Source of the DNA: Fuerstiella sp.
GTDB lineage: Bacteria > Planctomycetota > Planctomycetia > Planctomycetales > Planctomycetaceae
Reading direction: 5' to 3'
DNA length: 64,000 bases
NCBI GenBank assembly: GCA_029245955.1
Contig: JAQWOH010000008.1
Span: 248,001-312,000, forward strand
Part shown: positions 45,007 through 55,473 of the stretch, piece after piece
Layout of the letters: each line of letters starts with the position of its first letter
Position numbering within the stretch: position 1 is the first letter of the stretch
Position numbers and translations under genes: made by a program
The notes under the pieces: generated by a model
What the model was told of the DNA's origin: nothing
The model's input: the letters and a program-made list of their open reading frames with translations, nothing else
Databases searched by the model: none

Positions 45007-46404
45007 ATGCTCACCAGACGCTCCGCGATTCATTCGATCACGGCCAGTTCAGCCTCGCTGGCGATGGCCCCGTTCTTACGCAGTGCAGCCGCTCATGCGT
45101 CGGGACGACCGGAAGCGCTGCCAAAGCGTTTCGTATTTGTCCTGAAGTCAAGTGGTTTCGACAAAGAAAACCTGCTGCCCGCCGGGCTGGAAGATCAATG
45201 GAGCAAAGATCGCGACAAGCTGGTCGACGTCTCTCTGGCCGATCATGCCCTGCCCGACAACTTCGAGCCATTTGAGGAAATCAAAGATCAACTGACTGTG
45301 ATTCAGGGACTATCAGGCAAGAACTTCGTCGGCAATCACACGGCGGGTTATGGCGCTTTGTCGTGCCATCACTCAGAGCAGGTGGCCATCGCGCCAACCA
45401 TCGACTGCATGCTGGGCGACCATCTTTCGGCCGGACCATACAAGATGTACGGCATGGCGATGAATGGGCCGCTGCTGGAGCAATACACGAAAGGCCCCGA
45501 TGACAGTTACTGTTATCCGAATATTTCCGCCATGAAAGCCGGACAGCCGGTCGCATTTCAGGCCAGCCCGAAGAAAGCGTACATGGAGCTGTTTGGTTCA
45601 GCGGTCGCTTCGCCCGCGCAACTGAAACGCGAGTTGAAGCTGACAACCAATCTGATGGACTTCATGAAGGACGATGCCCGGCGGATCGAACGCCGGCTTT
45701 CTCAGGAAGACAAGCAAAGGTTCGCCAGGTACACCGAAGCATTCGAAGCATTGCGGCTCCGCGAGCAGAAGAAGGCTGTGTTAAATGATCGCATCAAACA
45801 AACGGCACCGGAAATAACCGACAAGTATACATCGCAGGCTCCTTCGGTACGTATCGGACTGCACTTTGAACTGGCCACGACGGCGCTTATCACCGGGCTG
45901 ACAAATGTGATCACCCTGCGGCCGGACACTCTGGGCATCATCTATTCAGATCTCGGTGTTTCTCAACATGTGCACGCGCTCGGACATCTTGGTGACGGCA
46001 CAACGGGTAATGGCTGGAACGGCCCCCGTGCTCGCAAGGAAATTGACAAACTGCACCTTGGCTGCGTGGCGAAAATGGCCCGAAAACTCAAGAGCATTCC
46101 TGAAGGCGATGGCACGATGCTGGACAACACGATGATTGTCTACACATCCTGCACGGGCGGACAGCATCACGACGGACAGCGGGACTGGCCCTTCGTACTG
46201 GTCGGTGGCATGAGCGAAAAAATGAAGATGGGGCGGTATCTTCAGTACCCCAGCTATCAGCAGGCCGGGCATCGCACAATTGCGAACCTGTATATGAGCC
46301 TGCTGCAGGTGGCCGGCATGAAGACTGACGCCCACTTCGGTCAGCTCGACTCGCAACTCAAGGATCTGGACCTCGCTGGTCCGCTCGCGGAACTAATGGC
46401 GTGA
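45007..46404 (+). CDS. DUF1552 family protein (465 aa)
   Basis: The leader MLTRRSAIHSITASSASLAM has an Arg pair typical of Tat-exported members. Family motifs: LSGKNFVGNHTAGYGALSCH, the central helix region ERRLSQEDKQRFARYTEAFE, and SIPEGDGTMLDNTMIVYTS near the C-terminus, with QHHDGQRDWPFVLVGG after it. DUF1552 proteins are exported, of unknown function, and almost always paired with DUF1588/DUF1585 proteins, as here (55 bases downstream of one). It is the last gene of the plus-strand run; nothing follows on this strand for more than 5 kb. Full length. Confidence 0.92.
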   Translation: MLTRRSAIHSITASSASLAMAPFLRSAAAHASGRPEALPKRFVFVLKSSGFDKENLLPAGLEDQWSKDRDKLVDVSLADHALPDNFEPFEEIKDQLTVIQGLSGKNFVGNHTAGYGALSCHHSEQVAIAPTIDCMLGDHLSAGPYKMYGMAMNGPLLEQYTKGPDDSYCYPNISAMKAGQPVAFQASPKKAYMELFGSAVASPAQLKRELKLTTNLMDFMKDDARRIERRLSQEDKQRFARYTEAFEALRLREQKKAVLNDRIKQTAPEITDKYTSQAPSVRIGLHFELATTALITGLTNVITLRPDTLGIIYSDLGVSQHVHALGHLGDGTTGNGWNGPRARKEIDKLHLGCVAKMARKLKSIPEGDGTMLDNTMIVYTSCTGGQHHDGQRDWPFVLVGGMSEKMKMGRYLQYPSYQQAGHRTIANLYMSLLQVAGMKTDAHFGQLDSQLKDLDLAGPLAELMA

Positions 46405-46803
46405 GGGCCCGGCCTGAACGGCAGGTCACGTCGTCGCCCAAGTGGCGGACCTGTCACGGAAGAATTGAAGCAGGCCCTGGTATTGGGATTGGCGTCGGCC
46501 CCTGCTCTGTCGTGACGGTAATTATGCTGCGTCCACAATGGTAGATCATCGTTCACAAAAAATGATAATGCTCTCCGATATTGAAAAGACAGTTCAGCGT
46601 TGCCCTGGTGTTACCCTGACGTAGCCGGGTTGAAAAGTAAATCTGGTATTTTTCGTCAGCCGACTCTGAATCGATCACACGGCCGCAATTTTTCCGGACG
46701 GAACCAGAAAACAGATCACTCTCAGCGATGCGGCGACAAAGATCAGTACCGGCGATGATCAATCTTCCGTTGTCCGCGCTCATCATCTGATTTCGAGAAA
46801 CCG
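46405..46803 (-). other. Intergenic stretch with one doubtful small frame
   Basis: About 400 bases between the convergent DUF1552 and DUF1501 genes. A 77-residue minus-strand frame (46553-46786, MMSADNGRLIIAGTDLCRR) has a protein-like composition but no ribosome binding site and no known domain. No terminator hairpin with a T tract is seen. Confidence 0.35.
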
Positions 46804-48204
46804 TCAGCCCACAATACCTGTGTACGGGTGCCCTTCGTTCTGGTCGATGCGTTCGGGGCGGCCTTTGTCATAGTACACGACTTCTCGATGATTCAGTCCC
46901 ATCAGCCACAGGATCGTGGCGTGTAGGTCGTGAACGTGCAGTCGGTCATCCACCGCGTGCAGACCCAGGTCATCCGTTGTGCCAATCGTTCGGCCACCCT
47001 TGACACCACCACCGGCCATCCACATCGTAAAGCCGGTCGGGTTATGATCGCGGCCATCACCTTTTTCGCTCATCGGCGTGCGGCCGAATTCCCCCCCCCA
47101 GACAACCAGCGTCGATTCCAGCAGACCTCGCTGCTTCAAATCCTTCAACAAGCCGGCCACGCACTGATCTGTCTGTCTGCACAGTGACGTATGGTTCTTT
47201 TCAATCGCCGAATGGGAATCCCACTTGCTGCCGGAGCCGTGATACAACTGCACGAAACGAACACCGCGTTCCACCAGACGCCGCGCCAGCAGACACTGCC
47301 GACCGAAGGTGGCCGTCACCTTTTCGTCCATACCGTAAAGTGCCTGAGTTTCCGCCGTTTCCTGTGACAGATCCACGGCTTCCGGTGCCGACGTCTGCAT
47401 ACGAAACGCCAGCTCGTAGCCGGCAATGCGAGCTTCCAGTTCCGACTGCTGAGGTCTGGCGGCCGCATGGCGACGATTCAAATAGTCCAGCACTCGCAGT
47501 TTTCGCTCCTGAACGGCTGCGTCTTCGTTCTTCGGCCGCGATAAATTCGAGATCGGGTTGCCAGTCGTGTTGAACTGAGTGCCTTGATAAATGGCCGGCA
47601 TGAAACCGGTTCCCCAGTTGCGGGCGCCGTTCACAACTTGTGAATTGGTATCCTGCATCACGACAAAGGCGGGCAGGTTGCCGTTTTCACTGCCCAGACC
47701 ATAGTTGACCCACGCACCCAGTGACGGACGTCCCGCGATCGGAGAACCGGTGTTCATGGAACACACGCCGCCGGCATGGTTGATCCCGTTGCTCCAGCAG
47801 GAACGAATCACGGCCAGGTCATCTGCACAGGTGGCGGTGTGAGGCAGCCAGTCAGAAATCCAGAGTCCGCTGTCACCGTGTTGTGCCCACTTACGCTGAT
47901 CCTCCAGCAGAGGTGAATTCACTTCGCCCATGGCGGTCACAGGCTTTTCGAAGGAGTCGGGCAGTGACTGACCTGCCAGCTTCTTCAGCAGCGGCTTGGG
48001 ATCGAACAGATCGATATGGCTGGGGCCACCCTCCATAAACAGAAAGATAACACTCTTCGCTTTCGTCCGACGATGACTGACCTTTGCAGCATTCGGATTA
48101 CCGTCCGCCGTGACGTTGTCAGCCATCATCGCCGCCAGCGGCAGGGCACCAAAGCCCATGCCAGCGGTGGTCAACATTTCACGACGTGATTGGAATAGTT
48201 TCAT
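46804..48204 (-). CDS. DUF1501 family protein with Tat-like leader (466 aa)
   Basis: The ATG at 48204 starts the leader MKLFQSRREMLTTAGMGFG; the open frame extends 18 codons upstream without leader character. Family motifs: IFLFMEGGPSHIDLFDPKP, MNTGSPIAGRPSLGAWVNYG, VVWGGEFGRTPMSEKGDGRD and HNPTGFTMWMAGGG. It lies 135 bases downstream of the DUF1549/DUF1553 gene on the same strand, the classical pairing of these families in planctomycetes. Probably co-transcribed and functionally linked to it, though the function is unknown. Confidence 0.92.
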   Translation of the reverse strand: MKLFQSRREMLTTAGMGFGALPLAAMMADNVTADGNPNAAKVSHRRTKAKSVIFLFMEGGPSHIDLFDPKPLLKKLAGQSLPDSFEKPVTAMGEVNSPLLEDQRKWAQHGDSGLWISDWLPHTATCADDLAVIRSCWSNGINHAGGVCSMNTGSPIAGRPSLGAWVNYGLGSENGNLPAFVVMQDTNSQVVNGARNWGTGFMPAIYQGTQFNTTGNPISNLSRPKNEDAAVQERKLRVLDYLNRRHAAARPQQSELEARIAGYELAFRMQTSAPEAVDLSQETAETQALYGMDEKVTATFGRQCLLARRLVERGVRFVQLYHGSGSKWDSHSAIEKNHTSLCRQTDQCVAGLLKDLKQRGLLESTLVVWGGEFGRTPMSEKGDGRDHNPTGFTMWMAGGGVKGGRTIGTTDDLGLHAVDDRLHVHDLHATILWLMGLNHREVVYYDKGRPERIDQNEGHPYTGIVG

Positions 48205-48339
48205 AGGTCGTTTCGGTTTTAATGAACTCAGACAAGCACGACGCGGAAGAGAGTGCATGAATGACCTGCGGTGAACACACTCGCCTGCGTTTCGATCTTG
48301 TACATGCCGCTGCTACATGCGAAATATGATGTTGTCCAA

Positions 48340-51300
48340 TTAATCGATGTAAACGAATTCGTTTGAATTCAACAGCACGTGGCACAGTTCTGTCACAGCA
48401 TTCTCAAGCGGGCTGACCGGTAGTCCGGCAGTCATACTCAGATCATGACCGTGCGCCGACGCATCGGCAACGCGATTCTGTTTGTTATCGAAATCCCATG
48501 CAGCAACCGGTGATTGTTGTTTGACGGCCGCGGAGCTCAACCCGTCAGCGAAGAGCGATTCAATGGTCTCAGTCTTCATCCATTTGGAAAACAGGGCGAT
48601 CTGGTCCAGTTGACCGTCCCACTGATGACGCGACTGCTTGTGTCGTCCACCCAGCACGACGGGAATTTCAGCACTAATGCCAGAAGCCGACCTGAAGACA
48701 ACTTCTGCAGATTCCAGCTTGCCATACTTTTTGTCCAGCGGTTGCAGAAAGAATCCGGCTTTGCCTTTGCCGTCATCAGTTTGCTCAACCGTAACTGCAA
48801 TAAGGTACGGCTTGTCGAGTTCCGGACGCAGGTTTGACGCAACAACTTCGTATCCGGCATCGCCGACAACCTGCAGAATAAAATTGCGCGGCTGGTACGC
48901 CGATTTTTCACTGGTCACGCCAATACTCCAGCCACGATTCTTATTGTTATTATCCCACTGCGAAATGATGGTGCGCACTGTGGCGTCCGAGTACAGCGAA
49001 TTCAGTTTGATCAAGCCGACAAACGTGAACGGAGCCGCAACGACCGGCTGGCCGTTTTTTGTCGGCAGCGGCGGATGATGGCCGGAATCTACAGACAGCG
49101 CGTGGCCAGTAGGTTCGGTCAGCGGCGAAAATCGCCGGGCGATCTCAGCACGCATGTCCGGCACACGAAAAGCATTTTCGAACAGCCCCATCGCCACGGG
49201 TATCTCGCGCACCTCAGCGCCACGGCCTAACGTCGTACGAAATGCAGCATCGACGATACCGGTCGGATCTGCCTTGGCTGATTGTTCAAGGACTCGCCCT
49301 GCCATGGCAGCGGCACGTTTGCGTACCCAGTCGCCGTTCATCAGGTTTAGCGCCTGAGTTGGCGTGGTTGTGGTGCTGCGTCGGGGAATACTGTTCAGCC
49401 CGTCCACGCCGTCGAGTGAACGCAACAGTGCCTCCGGAGAATTGCGAATAGCCTTCAGATACAGCGAACGACGCAGGCTGGTGTGCTCGACCGATGGGCC
49501 GCCCTGCTCTGACCTCAGTTCGCCCGACGACGTCAACATCGCGTCGCGAATCTGTTCAGCACTAAGTCGACGAATGTCAAATCGCCAGCGAAGTCGATTA
49601 CCGGGGTCGGTTTTCAGTGCAGCAGACGCGTCCGGATGAAAGGCAGACATCTGCCACGTGGCGGAATTCAAAATCTGACGATGCAGCCATTTTATGCTCC
49701 AGCCATGTTCGATAAATTCCGATGCCAGCCAGTCGAGCAGTTCCGGGTGACTGGGACTTCCGCCAAGCGAGCCGAAGTCACTGGCAGTTTCCACAAGCCC
49801 AGTGCCGAAATGGTGCTGCCAGATCCGATTCACGAGGACACGTGCTGTCAGCGGATTATTCGGACTTGCGATCCATTTTGCCAGAGCCGTCCGTTGGCCG
49901 GTGGAATCTTCAGATGGGTGCAACGAAAACGGCGAAGAATCAAGGATCGAAAGACCGCCCGCAACGACGGCCCTGCGTTGAGGGTCGGCTCCCAAATGAA
50001 TGATCTGCGGCTTTGCGCCAAGATCGGCAACGGTAATCGCGGCTGGCAGCTTTGCCGGCTCCTTGCCTGCCAGTTCCAGAATCTGCTGCTCCAGCTCAGC
50101 GATGCGCTTCGTATCTTCGTCCGAGATTTTTCCTCGTGACTCGTCAAAAAGTATCTGACGGTCAACCAGGTCAGCCAGCTGTAATTCCAGAGGCGTTCGG
50201 TCTCCGGGTGGCTTGGTCATAATGACCTGAATATCGGCCGGAAACTTTTCTGTGGCGGCCTTCGCCGCTTTCTTCAGGTAAGGTTCCTTAATGCGTTGCA
50301 ATTCTTCACGGTGTTCCACGGCTTTCGCCAACCACGTTTCATACTGTTGACGGTAACGCTGGTGCTCCGCCGCGTCGGCCGCCGGAATGTCGTCGCGAGG
50401 AACCATCGTGCCAAAGCACGCCTGCAATCGGTAGTAGTCTTCCTGCAGAATCGGATCAAATTTATGGTCGTGACAGCGGGCACAACCGATGCCCAGGCCC
50501 AGAAACACTTCGCCCGTGATGTCGGTCACCTGGTTCAGAATGTCCTGCCACTGCGTTCGCGCATCGCGCTGATTGTATTCGTACAGGAACGTACGAAGAA
50601 ATCCCGTGGCGACCAGGGCTTCTGCCTTTTCGGGAGCCACTTCGTCGCCGGCGAGCTGTTCGATAATGAATTGGTCGTACGGCTTGTCGTCATTAAACAC
50701 GTTCACAACGTAATCACGATATCTCCAGGCTTCAGGGCGATAGAAGTCCGCTCGAAAACCATCCGATTCGGCATACCGAACCACGTCCAGCCACTGCCGA
50801 GCCCAGTGTTCCCCATAGCGAGAATCGGCCAGCAGCCTGTCGACGAATCTTGACCAGCGGCCATCTGATTTTTCAGATTGGAACTCTGAGATGTCCTCAG
50901 GCGACGGAGGCACGCCCAGCAGGTCAAAGTACAAGCGACGCATCAGGACGTCATCGTCACCCGTGGGAGCCGGTTCGATTCCGGCGGCCTTCAGCTTCGC
51001 AGCCACAAAACCGTCAATTTCGTTTTGCCCCCAGCGCCCCGCAGACGGTGGAAGGTCTGGATGAGTCAGGGGCTGCAGGCTCCAGAAGCTTCGTTCTTCT
51101 TTTGTGAACGCAGCTCCCTGCAAACGAACAGATTTCCCATTCAGCTTCGGCCACGCGACACCATTCCTGATCCACGTTTCCAGATCGGTGATCTCCTGCT
51201 CGGACAACCGTTTGTCCGGCGGCATCTCAAACGACTCGTAGCGGACGGCCTCCAGCAACAGACTCCCGACCGGTTGACCTGTCACCACCGCGGGGCCGGA

Positions 51301-51513
51301 TTCTCCCCCGTGCAGCAGACTCTCCAGTGAATCCAGCCGCAGACCGCCCTTCTGTTCATTTTCACCGTGACACTTGATGCAGCGAGAATGCAGCAATGGG
51401 CGAACGCGCGTTTCAAAAAACTCAAGCTGTGTGGGCGACGCTGAATCCTGAGCACACACCAGTGAGCCGGATGTCACAATCAGCGCAAACGTGTTGACAA
51501 AAAAACGAAGCAT
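48340..51513 (-). CDS. PSCyt1-DUF1549-DUF1553 protein with LamG-like insertion (1057 aa)
   Basis: The ATG at 51513 gives the signal peptide [20 protein letters not shown]. The PSCyt1 domain has [18 protein letters not shown] (haem motif at residues 45-49). DUF1549 includes YWRDY-type sequence and a second motif, [11 protein letters not shown], near residue 343. DUF1553 follows ([48 protein letters not shown]). Around residues 785-1037 a LamG/concanavalin-like region interrupts DUF1553 ([46 protein letters not shown]), after which the DUF1553 end resumes ([15 protein letters not shown]). The insertion may bind carbohydrate. Upstream partner of the DUF1501 gene at 48204. Function unknown. Confidence 0.9.
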   Translation of the reverse strand: MLRFFVNTFALIVTSGSLVCAQDSASPTQLEFFETRVRPLLHSRCIKCHGENEQKGGLRLDSLESLLHGGESGPAVVTGQPVGSLLLEAVRYESFEMPPDKRLSEQEITDLETWIRNGVAWPKLNGKSVRLQGAAFTKEERSFWSLQPLTHPDLPPSAGRWGQNEIDGFVAAKLKAAGIEPAPTGDDDVLMRRLYFDLLGVPPSPEDISEFQSEKSDGRWSRFVDRLLADSRYGEHWARQWLDVVRYAESDGFRADFYRPEAWRYRDYVVNVFNDDKPYDQFIIEQLAGDEVAPEKAEALVATGFLRTFLYEYNQRDARTQWQDILNQVTDITGEVFLGLGIGCARCHDHKFDPILQEDYYRLQACFGTMVPRDDIPAADAAEHQRYRQQYETWLAKAVEHREELQRIKEPYLKKAAKAATEKFPADIQVIMTKPPGDRTPLELQLADLVDRQILFDESRGKISDEDTKRIAELEQQILELAGKEPAKLPAAITVADLGAKPQIIHLGADPQRRAVVAGGLSILDSSPFSLHPSEDSTGQRTALAKWIASPNNPLTARVLVNRIWQHHFGTGLVETASDFGSLGGSPSHPELLDWLASEFIEHGWSIKWLHRQILNSATWQMSAFHPDASAALKTDPGNRLRWRFDIRRLSAEQIRDAMLTSSGELRSEQGGPSVEHTSLRRSLYLKAIRNSPEALLRSLDGVDGLNSIPRRSTTTTPTQALNLMNGDWVRKRAAAMAGRVLEQSAKADPTGIVDAAFRTTLGRGAEVREIPVAMGLFENAFRVPDMRAEIARRFSPLTEPTGHALSVDSGHHPPLPTKNGQPVVAAPFTFVGLIKLNSLYSDATVRTIISQWDNNNKNRGWSIGVTSEKSAYQPRNFILQVVGDAGYEVVASNLRPELDKPYLIAVTVEQTDDGKGKAGFFLQPLDKKYGKLESAEVVFRSASGISAEIPVVLGGRHKQSRHQWDGQLDQIALFSKWMKTETIESLFADGLSSAAVKQQSPVAAWDFDNKQNRVADASAHGHDLSMTAGLPVSPLENAVTELCHVLLNSNEFVYID

Positions 51514-52231
51514 GTTAGCGGTGGGAACAAAGTAGCAGTCAGGGGTGGGAACCTCGTAGTGTACCGACAAACACACTCAAGAGAACACCACAGTGATGCT
51601 AATTCGCTGGGACGAACGCCAGAGAAGCCCGGCCGGACACGAAAATGCGCGCGGCAGGCAGCAGATTTGCCAGGTCCATCGCCTGACGAATCTTTCCAGA
51701 CTGAACCGTCAGGCCTACACAGGATTCAGACATTCCCCGATCAGACATTCCCCGATCAGACAATCCGGAGCACATTTCGAGTCAGCCGACGTCATCGAAG
51801 GGAACAGTGTTGCTGAATTCGCTCGCAGGCACGGTCAGTATTACAAGAAAGTCCGTCATTGGCTCGGCGATTCTTCCTTCTGCAGCATGTCGTCGGATTC
51901 GATAACATGTTGTTCCATCCGTCGAAGGCACCGCACGACTCGACACAGTCGATCAGCGTTTGGCCATCGAAAGTGATTGGCTTCCGAATTGAAACACGGC
52001 TATCCTTTTTGGCGGACGGACAGGTATAAAACGCAATTCAGTCGGTCTGGCGTGAAATGAACCGCCTCACCGCCGTTTCCAGCAATTGCCGCCGAATCGG
52101 GGGTGAACAGAATCAACAACGCGGAACACCGTGGCGGTGCATGAAGCTGCTGACTGGCCAGAAACTGTATCCGACGTCAGCTCCGCCGCCCGTTCTTAAT
52201 GAAGCCCGGTAAAAGAACAAGTAACAGTCGT
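51514..52231 (+). other. Intergenic stretch with unassigned coding-like patches
   Basis: About 720 bases between the divergent PSCyt and sulfatase genes. Plus-strand patches look coding-like but in different frames: SVAEFARRHGQYYKKVRHW (about 51805-51861) and FDNMLFHPSKAPHDSTQ (about 51897-51950). Neither matches a family I know. Possibly decayed sequence plus promoters for both flanking genes. Confidence 0.35.
51727..51761. repeat. Short tandem repeat, 15-base unit, about 2.3 copies
   Basis: CAGACATTCCCCGAT occurs twice in direct succession, followed by a third partial copy (CAGACA). It sits in the intergenic region upstream of the sulfatase cluster. No function is evident. Confidence 0.6.
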
Positions 52232-53617
52232 ATGATCAAACCAGCACCTTTCGCCATTGCAATCCTTGTTCTCATCAGCAGCACCTGTTTCGCTGCGGAC
52301 AAGCCGAACGTCATTTACGTCCTTGCTGACGACCTGGGATACGGCGACCTGTCCTGCTACGGACAGACGAAACTGGAGACACCAAACATCGACCGTCTTT
52401 CCAGTGAAGGTATGCGGTTCACCGGTCATTATTCCGGCAACACCGTCTGCAGTCCGTCGCGAGCCGTCCTGATGACCGGCCAGCATTCCGGGCACTGCCA
52501 CCTGCGCGGCAATCTCAGCGGCGAGGTCGGGGCAGATCTTGATCCTGCGATGACCGTCCTTCCGGAAGTCTTCAAAGCAGCTGGCTATGCCACAGGCGCC
52601 TTCGGGAAATGGGGGCTGGGCCACACAAACGCTCCGGGTAATCCAAACCCGTTGACTCATGGGTTCGACGAGTTCTACGGCTGGAAAAGCCAGACGATTG
52701 CTCACACTTACTACCCAACAAGCGGTGTCAGCAACGGGGAAGAGTTCAAACTGGAGCCTGGTACTTTTATCCACGACCTGGTAATGGGGCAGGCTTTGGA
52801 CTTCATTCGAAACAACGCAGAATCAAAAACGCCGTTCTTTTGCTACATCCCCACGGCGGTTCCGCATGCCGCGATGCACGCTCCGAAAGAACTGCATGAG
52901 AAGTGGCGTCAGGCTTTTCCTGAGTTCGACGACAAGATTGGGAAATACAAAGCCGGGCCGGACGAAGCTTGTCCGGACGTCAAGAATCCCATCGCCGGGT
53001 TTGCCGCGATGATGGAGAATCTCGATAACGAAGTCGGAAATATCCTCGCCCTGCTTAAGACGCTGGACATCGACGACAATACGCTGGTCATGTTCAGCAG
53101 TGACAACGGAGCTCACAAAGAAGGCGGACACGACCCGGCCTTCTGGAATTCTACGGGGGGACTCCGCGGACACAAACGCGACATGCACGAAGGCGGCATC
53201 CGAGCACCCATGCTGGCTCGCTGGCCTGGCGTGATCGAACCGGGGCAGACGACTGATCACCTGAGCTCGTTTCAGGACGTGCTGCCCACAATGGCAGCGA
53301 TTGTCGGCCAGCCGGTTCCGAAACAGAACGACGGCGTTTCCTTTCTGCCGACGCTGCGGAGTGAAGCTGCCAGTCAGCAGTCGCACGACTATCTGTACTG
53401 GGAATTCTGCAAAGGAACGGAGCAGAAGATCTTCTCTCAGGCCGTACGTCAGGGCAAATGGAAGGCATATCGGCAAAGCGGCAAGGCAACGGAAGTCTTC
53501 AATCTTGAAGATGATCCCTTCGAAACAACGAATCTGGCTGGGTCACTACCGAAACTGGTCCTGAATATGGAGGCCCTCATGTCAGCAGCTCATACGCCTC
53601 TGCCATCACAGAAATGA
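52232..53617 (+). CDS. Secreted sulfatase (CSPSR)
   Basis: The ATG at 52232 begins the signal peptide (about residues 1-21, ending STCFAA); an in-frame ATG at 52199 would add eleven polar residues. Motifs: VLADDLGYGDLS (residues 30-41), formylglycine site C73 in CSPSRAVLMTGQHSGH, GAFGKWGLGH (the usual GKWH reads GKWG), and MFSSDNGAHKEGGHD. Length 461 residues. First of three co-oriented sulfatases; the next starts 75 bases after its stop. The GKWG variant replaces a His that is conserved in most sulfatases, so activity or substrate range may differ. Substrate unknown. Confidence 0.92.
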   Translation: MIKPAPFAIAILVLISSTCFAADKPNVIYVLADDLGYGDLSCYGQTKLETPNIDRLSSEGMRFTGHYSGNTVCSPSRAVLMTGQHSGHCHLRGNLSGEVGADLDPAMTVLPEVFKAAGYATGAFGKWGLGHTNAPGNPNPLTHGFDEFYGWKSQTIAHTYYPTSGVSNGEEFKLEPGTFIHDLVMGQALDFIRNNAESKTPFFCYIPTAVPHAAMHAPKELHEKWRQAFPEFDDKIGKYKAGPDEACPDVKNPIAGFAAMMENLDNEVGNILALLKTLDIDDNTLVMFSSDNGAHKEGGHDPAFWNSTGGLRGHKRDMHEGGIRAPMLARWPGVIEPGQTTDHLSSFQDVLPTMAAIVGQPVPKQNDGVSFLPTLRSEAASQQSHDYLYWEFCKGTEQKIFSQAVRQGKWKAYRQSGKATEVFNLEDDPFETTNLAGSLPKLVLNMEALMSAAHTPLPSQK

Positions 53618-53691
53618 TTACGTAAATGCTCCCGATCATCCGTGCGGATGAAATGCAGGACGCCGGCAACCTCTCCGGAAATTGATCGCTG

Positions 53692-55473
53692 ATGTGTCGA
53701 AGAAAATCTGTATTGATTGCTGTGGCAGCACTGCTGTGCAACATTACCACTGCAGCCGAAAAACCGAACATCATCGTGATCTATACGGACGATCACGGAT
53801 ATTCAGACATGGGCTGCCAGGGAATTCAGCAGGATCTCGTAACGCCGAACATCGATGCGCTGGCCACCGGCGGTGTGCGTATGACCTCCGGGTATGTCAC
53901 CGCACCACAGTGTGTGCCATCGCGAGCCGGACTACTGAGCGGTCGCAGTCAAAATCGCTTTGGCGTGGAATGCAATGGAGAATCTCTCGACGGCTTTAAT
54001 GCTCAGCACACAATTGCTGAGCGACTCAAGACTGCCGGATACGCAACGGGCATGACCGGCAAGTGGCATCTGGGCTCCGCACGTGAAATCGTCAGCCACG
54101 GCTTCGACGACGTCTACTACAAGAATGCGAATCGGCCGGGATGGGCGAACTTCAATCTGGATGGCAGCAATCGTGAACCTGGCGTGGAGAACTCCGGGCT
54201 CTATCACCTGGACGCCAACAGCGCCGCCGCCTGTGCATTCATCCGACGGCATCACGCTGAGTCGTTCTTCTTCTACTGCGCCTATCGAGCACCACATGTT
54301 CCGCTGGACGCGCCGGCGAAATACCTGAAGCGATTTCCTGGGCCGATGCCCGAACGACGACGGCAGGCTCTGGCAATGATATCTGCCATGGACGATGGCA
54401 TTGGCAGCATCGTGAGGACTCTGCGTGAATACGATCTTGAAGAAAACACTCTGATCTTCTTTATCGGCGACAACGGAGCGCCACTGAAGATTCACAAGAT
54501 CGATGCTCCCGGAGGAGGCCCGGGGTGGGACGGATCACTGAACGAACCGCTGAACGGTGAAAAAGGAATGCTGTCCGAAGGCGGTATACGAGTGCCCTTT
54601 GTTGTCTATTGGAAGGACAGATTTGCCGGAGGACAGGTTTTCGACCAGCCGGTAATTTCGCTGGACGTCGCGGCGACTGCCGTATCACTCGCCGGACTGC
54701 CGGCCGATCCGCGGCTGGATGGAGTTAACCTCGTTCCCCACCTGACCGGCCGGAACCCAAGCCCACCACACGACGCTCTGTACTGGCGCTGGATTGCGCA
54801 GGCCGCCATTCGTGCGGGAAAGTGGAAATACCTGCGAGGCGGCGCGCGAGAATATCTATACGACCTGAGTAACGACAGCGAAGAACAACACAACCTGATC
54901 AAAGAACACCCTCAGGTTGCCGCACAACTCGGCAAGCAACTGAACGACTGGGCCGCCGAACTGCAGCCACCGGGACTGGAAACTCGGAAGATGTCCGAGG
55001 TATGGGAAAACTATTTCGACCATTACCTGGACGGAAAGTTGATACCCATGCCTGCGGCGATCTCCGATCGCAGCAGGCATGGATGGCAGACGCGAAACGG
55101 CAGCTCCATCGTCAGAAATGGCGCACTTCAGGTACGCTCTAACGGGAAGAACAGGCATGAACTGTTTATCACGATGGCCAGACTTAAACTTCCTACGCGT
55201 ATGACGGCTGTCGTCCGCCTGCGTACACCGAAGGCGGGCAGTGGCGGAATCTGGTGGCGTGAATCTGATCAAAAGGAGTTCGAATCGGCAGAAATTGCAA
55301 CGTTCAATTGCCCTGCCTCAGCAGAGATGCAGGAATACAAGGTCGACATCAGCGCAAAGAAAAAAGTGATCCACCTGCGTCTGCTGGTACCCGTCGAAGG
55401 TGCAGACGTTGAGTCGATTGAATTTCGGAACAGCAACGGAAGAACACTCAGGAAATGGCAGTTTGGAAAATAA
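53692..55473 (+). CDS. Secreted sulfatase (CVPSR) with C-terminal beta domain
   Basis: Signal peptide residues 1-21 (ending NITTAA). Motifs: [12 protein letters not shown] (residues 30-41), formylglycine site C74 in [25 protein letters not shown], and [13 protein letters not shown]. After the sulfatase domain (to about residue 455) is a 130-residue C-terminal region, starting near [18 protein letters not shown] and including [17 protein letters not shown], that resembles a beta-sandwich and has a counterpart in the next gene. Its last 19 bases overlap the start of that gene, implying translational coupling. The C-terminal domain may bind carbohydrate (inference). Confidence 0.92.
   Translation: MCRRKSVLIAVAALLCNITTAAEKPNIIVIYTDDHGYSDMGCQGIQQDLVTPNIDALATGGVRMTSGYVTAPQCVPSRAGLLSGRSQNRFGVECNGESLDGFNAQHTIAERLKTAGYATGMTGKWHLGSAREIVSHGFDDVYYKNANRPGWANFNLDGSNREPGVENSGLYHLDANSAAACAFIRRHHAESFFFYCAYRAPHVPLDAPAKYLKRFPGPMPERRRQALAMISAMDDGIGSIVRTLREYDLEENTLIFFIGDNGAPLKIHKIDAPGGGPGWDGSLNEPLNGEKGMLSEGGIRVPFVVYWKDRFAGGQVFDQPVISLDVAATAVSLAGLPADPRLDGVNLVPHLTGRNPSPPHDALYWRWIAQAAIRAGKWKYLRGGAREYLYDLSNDSEEQHNLIKEHPQVAAQLGKQLNDWAAELQPPGLETRKMSEVWENYFDHYLDGKLIPMPAAISDRSRHGWQTRNGSSIVRNGALQVRSNGKNRHELFITMARLKLPTRMTAVVRLRTPKAGSGGIWWRESDQKEFESAEIATFNCPASAEMQEYKVDISAKKKVIHLRLLVPVEGADVESIEFRNSNGRTLRKWQFGK

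Noticed and set aside
51805-51861. Helix-turn-helix or transposase fragment (SVAEFARRHG)
   Set aside because: The similarity is short and the surrounding frame shows no further transposase features or terminal repeats.
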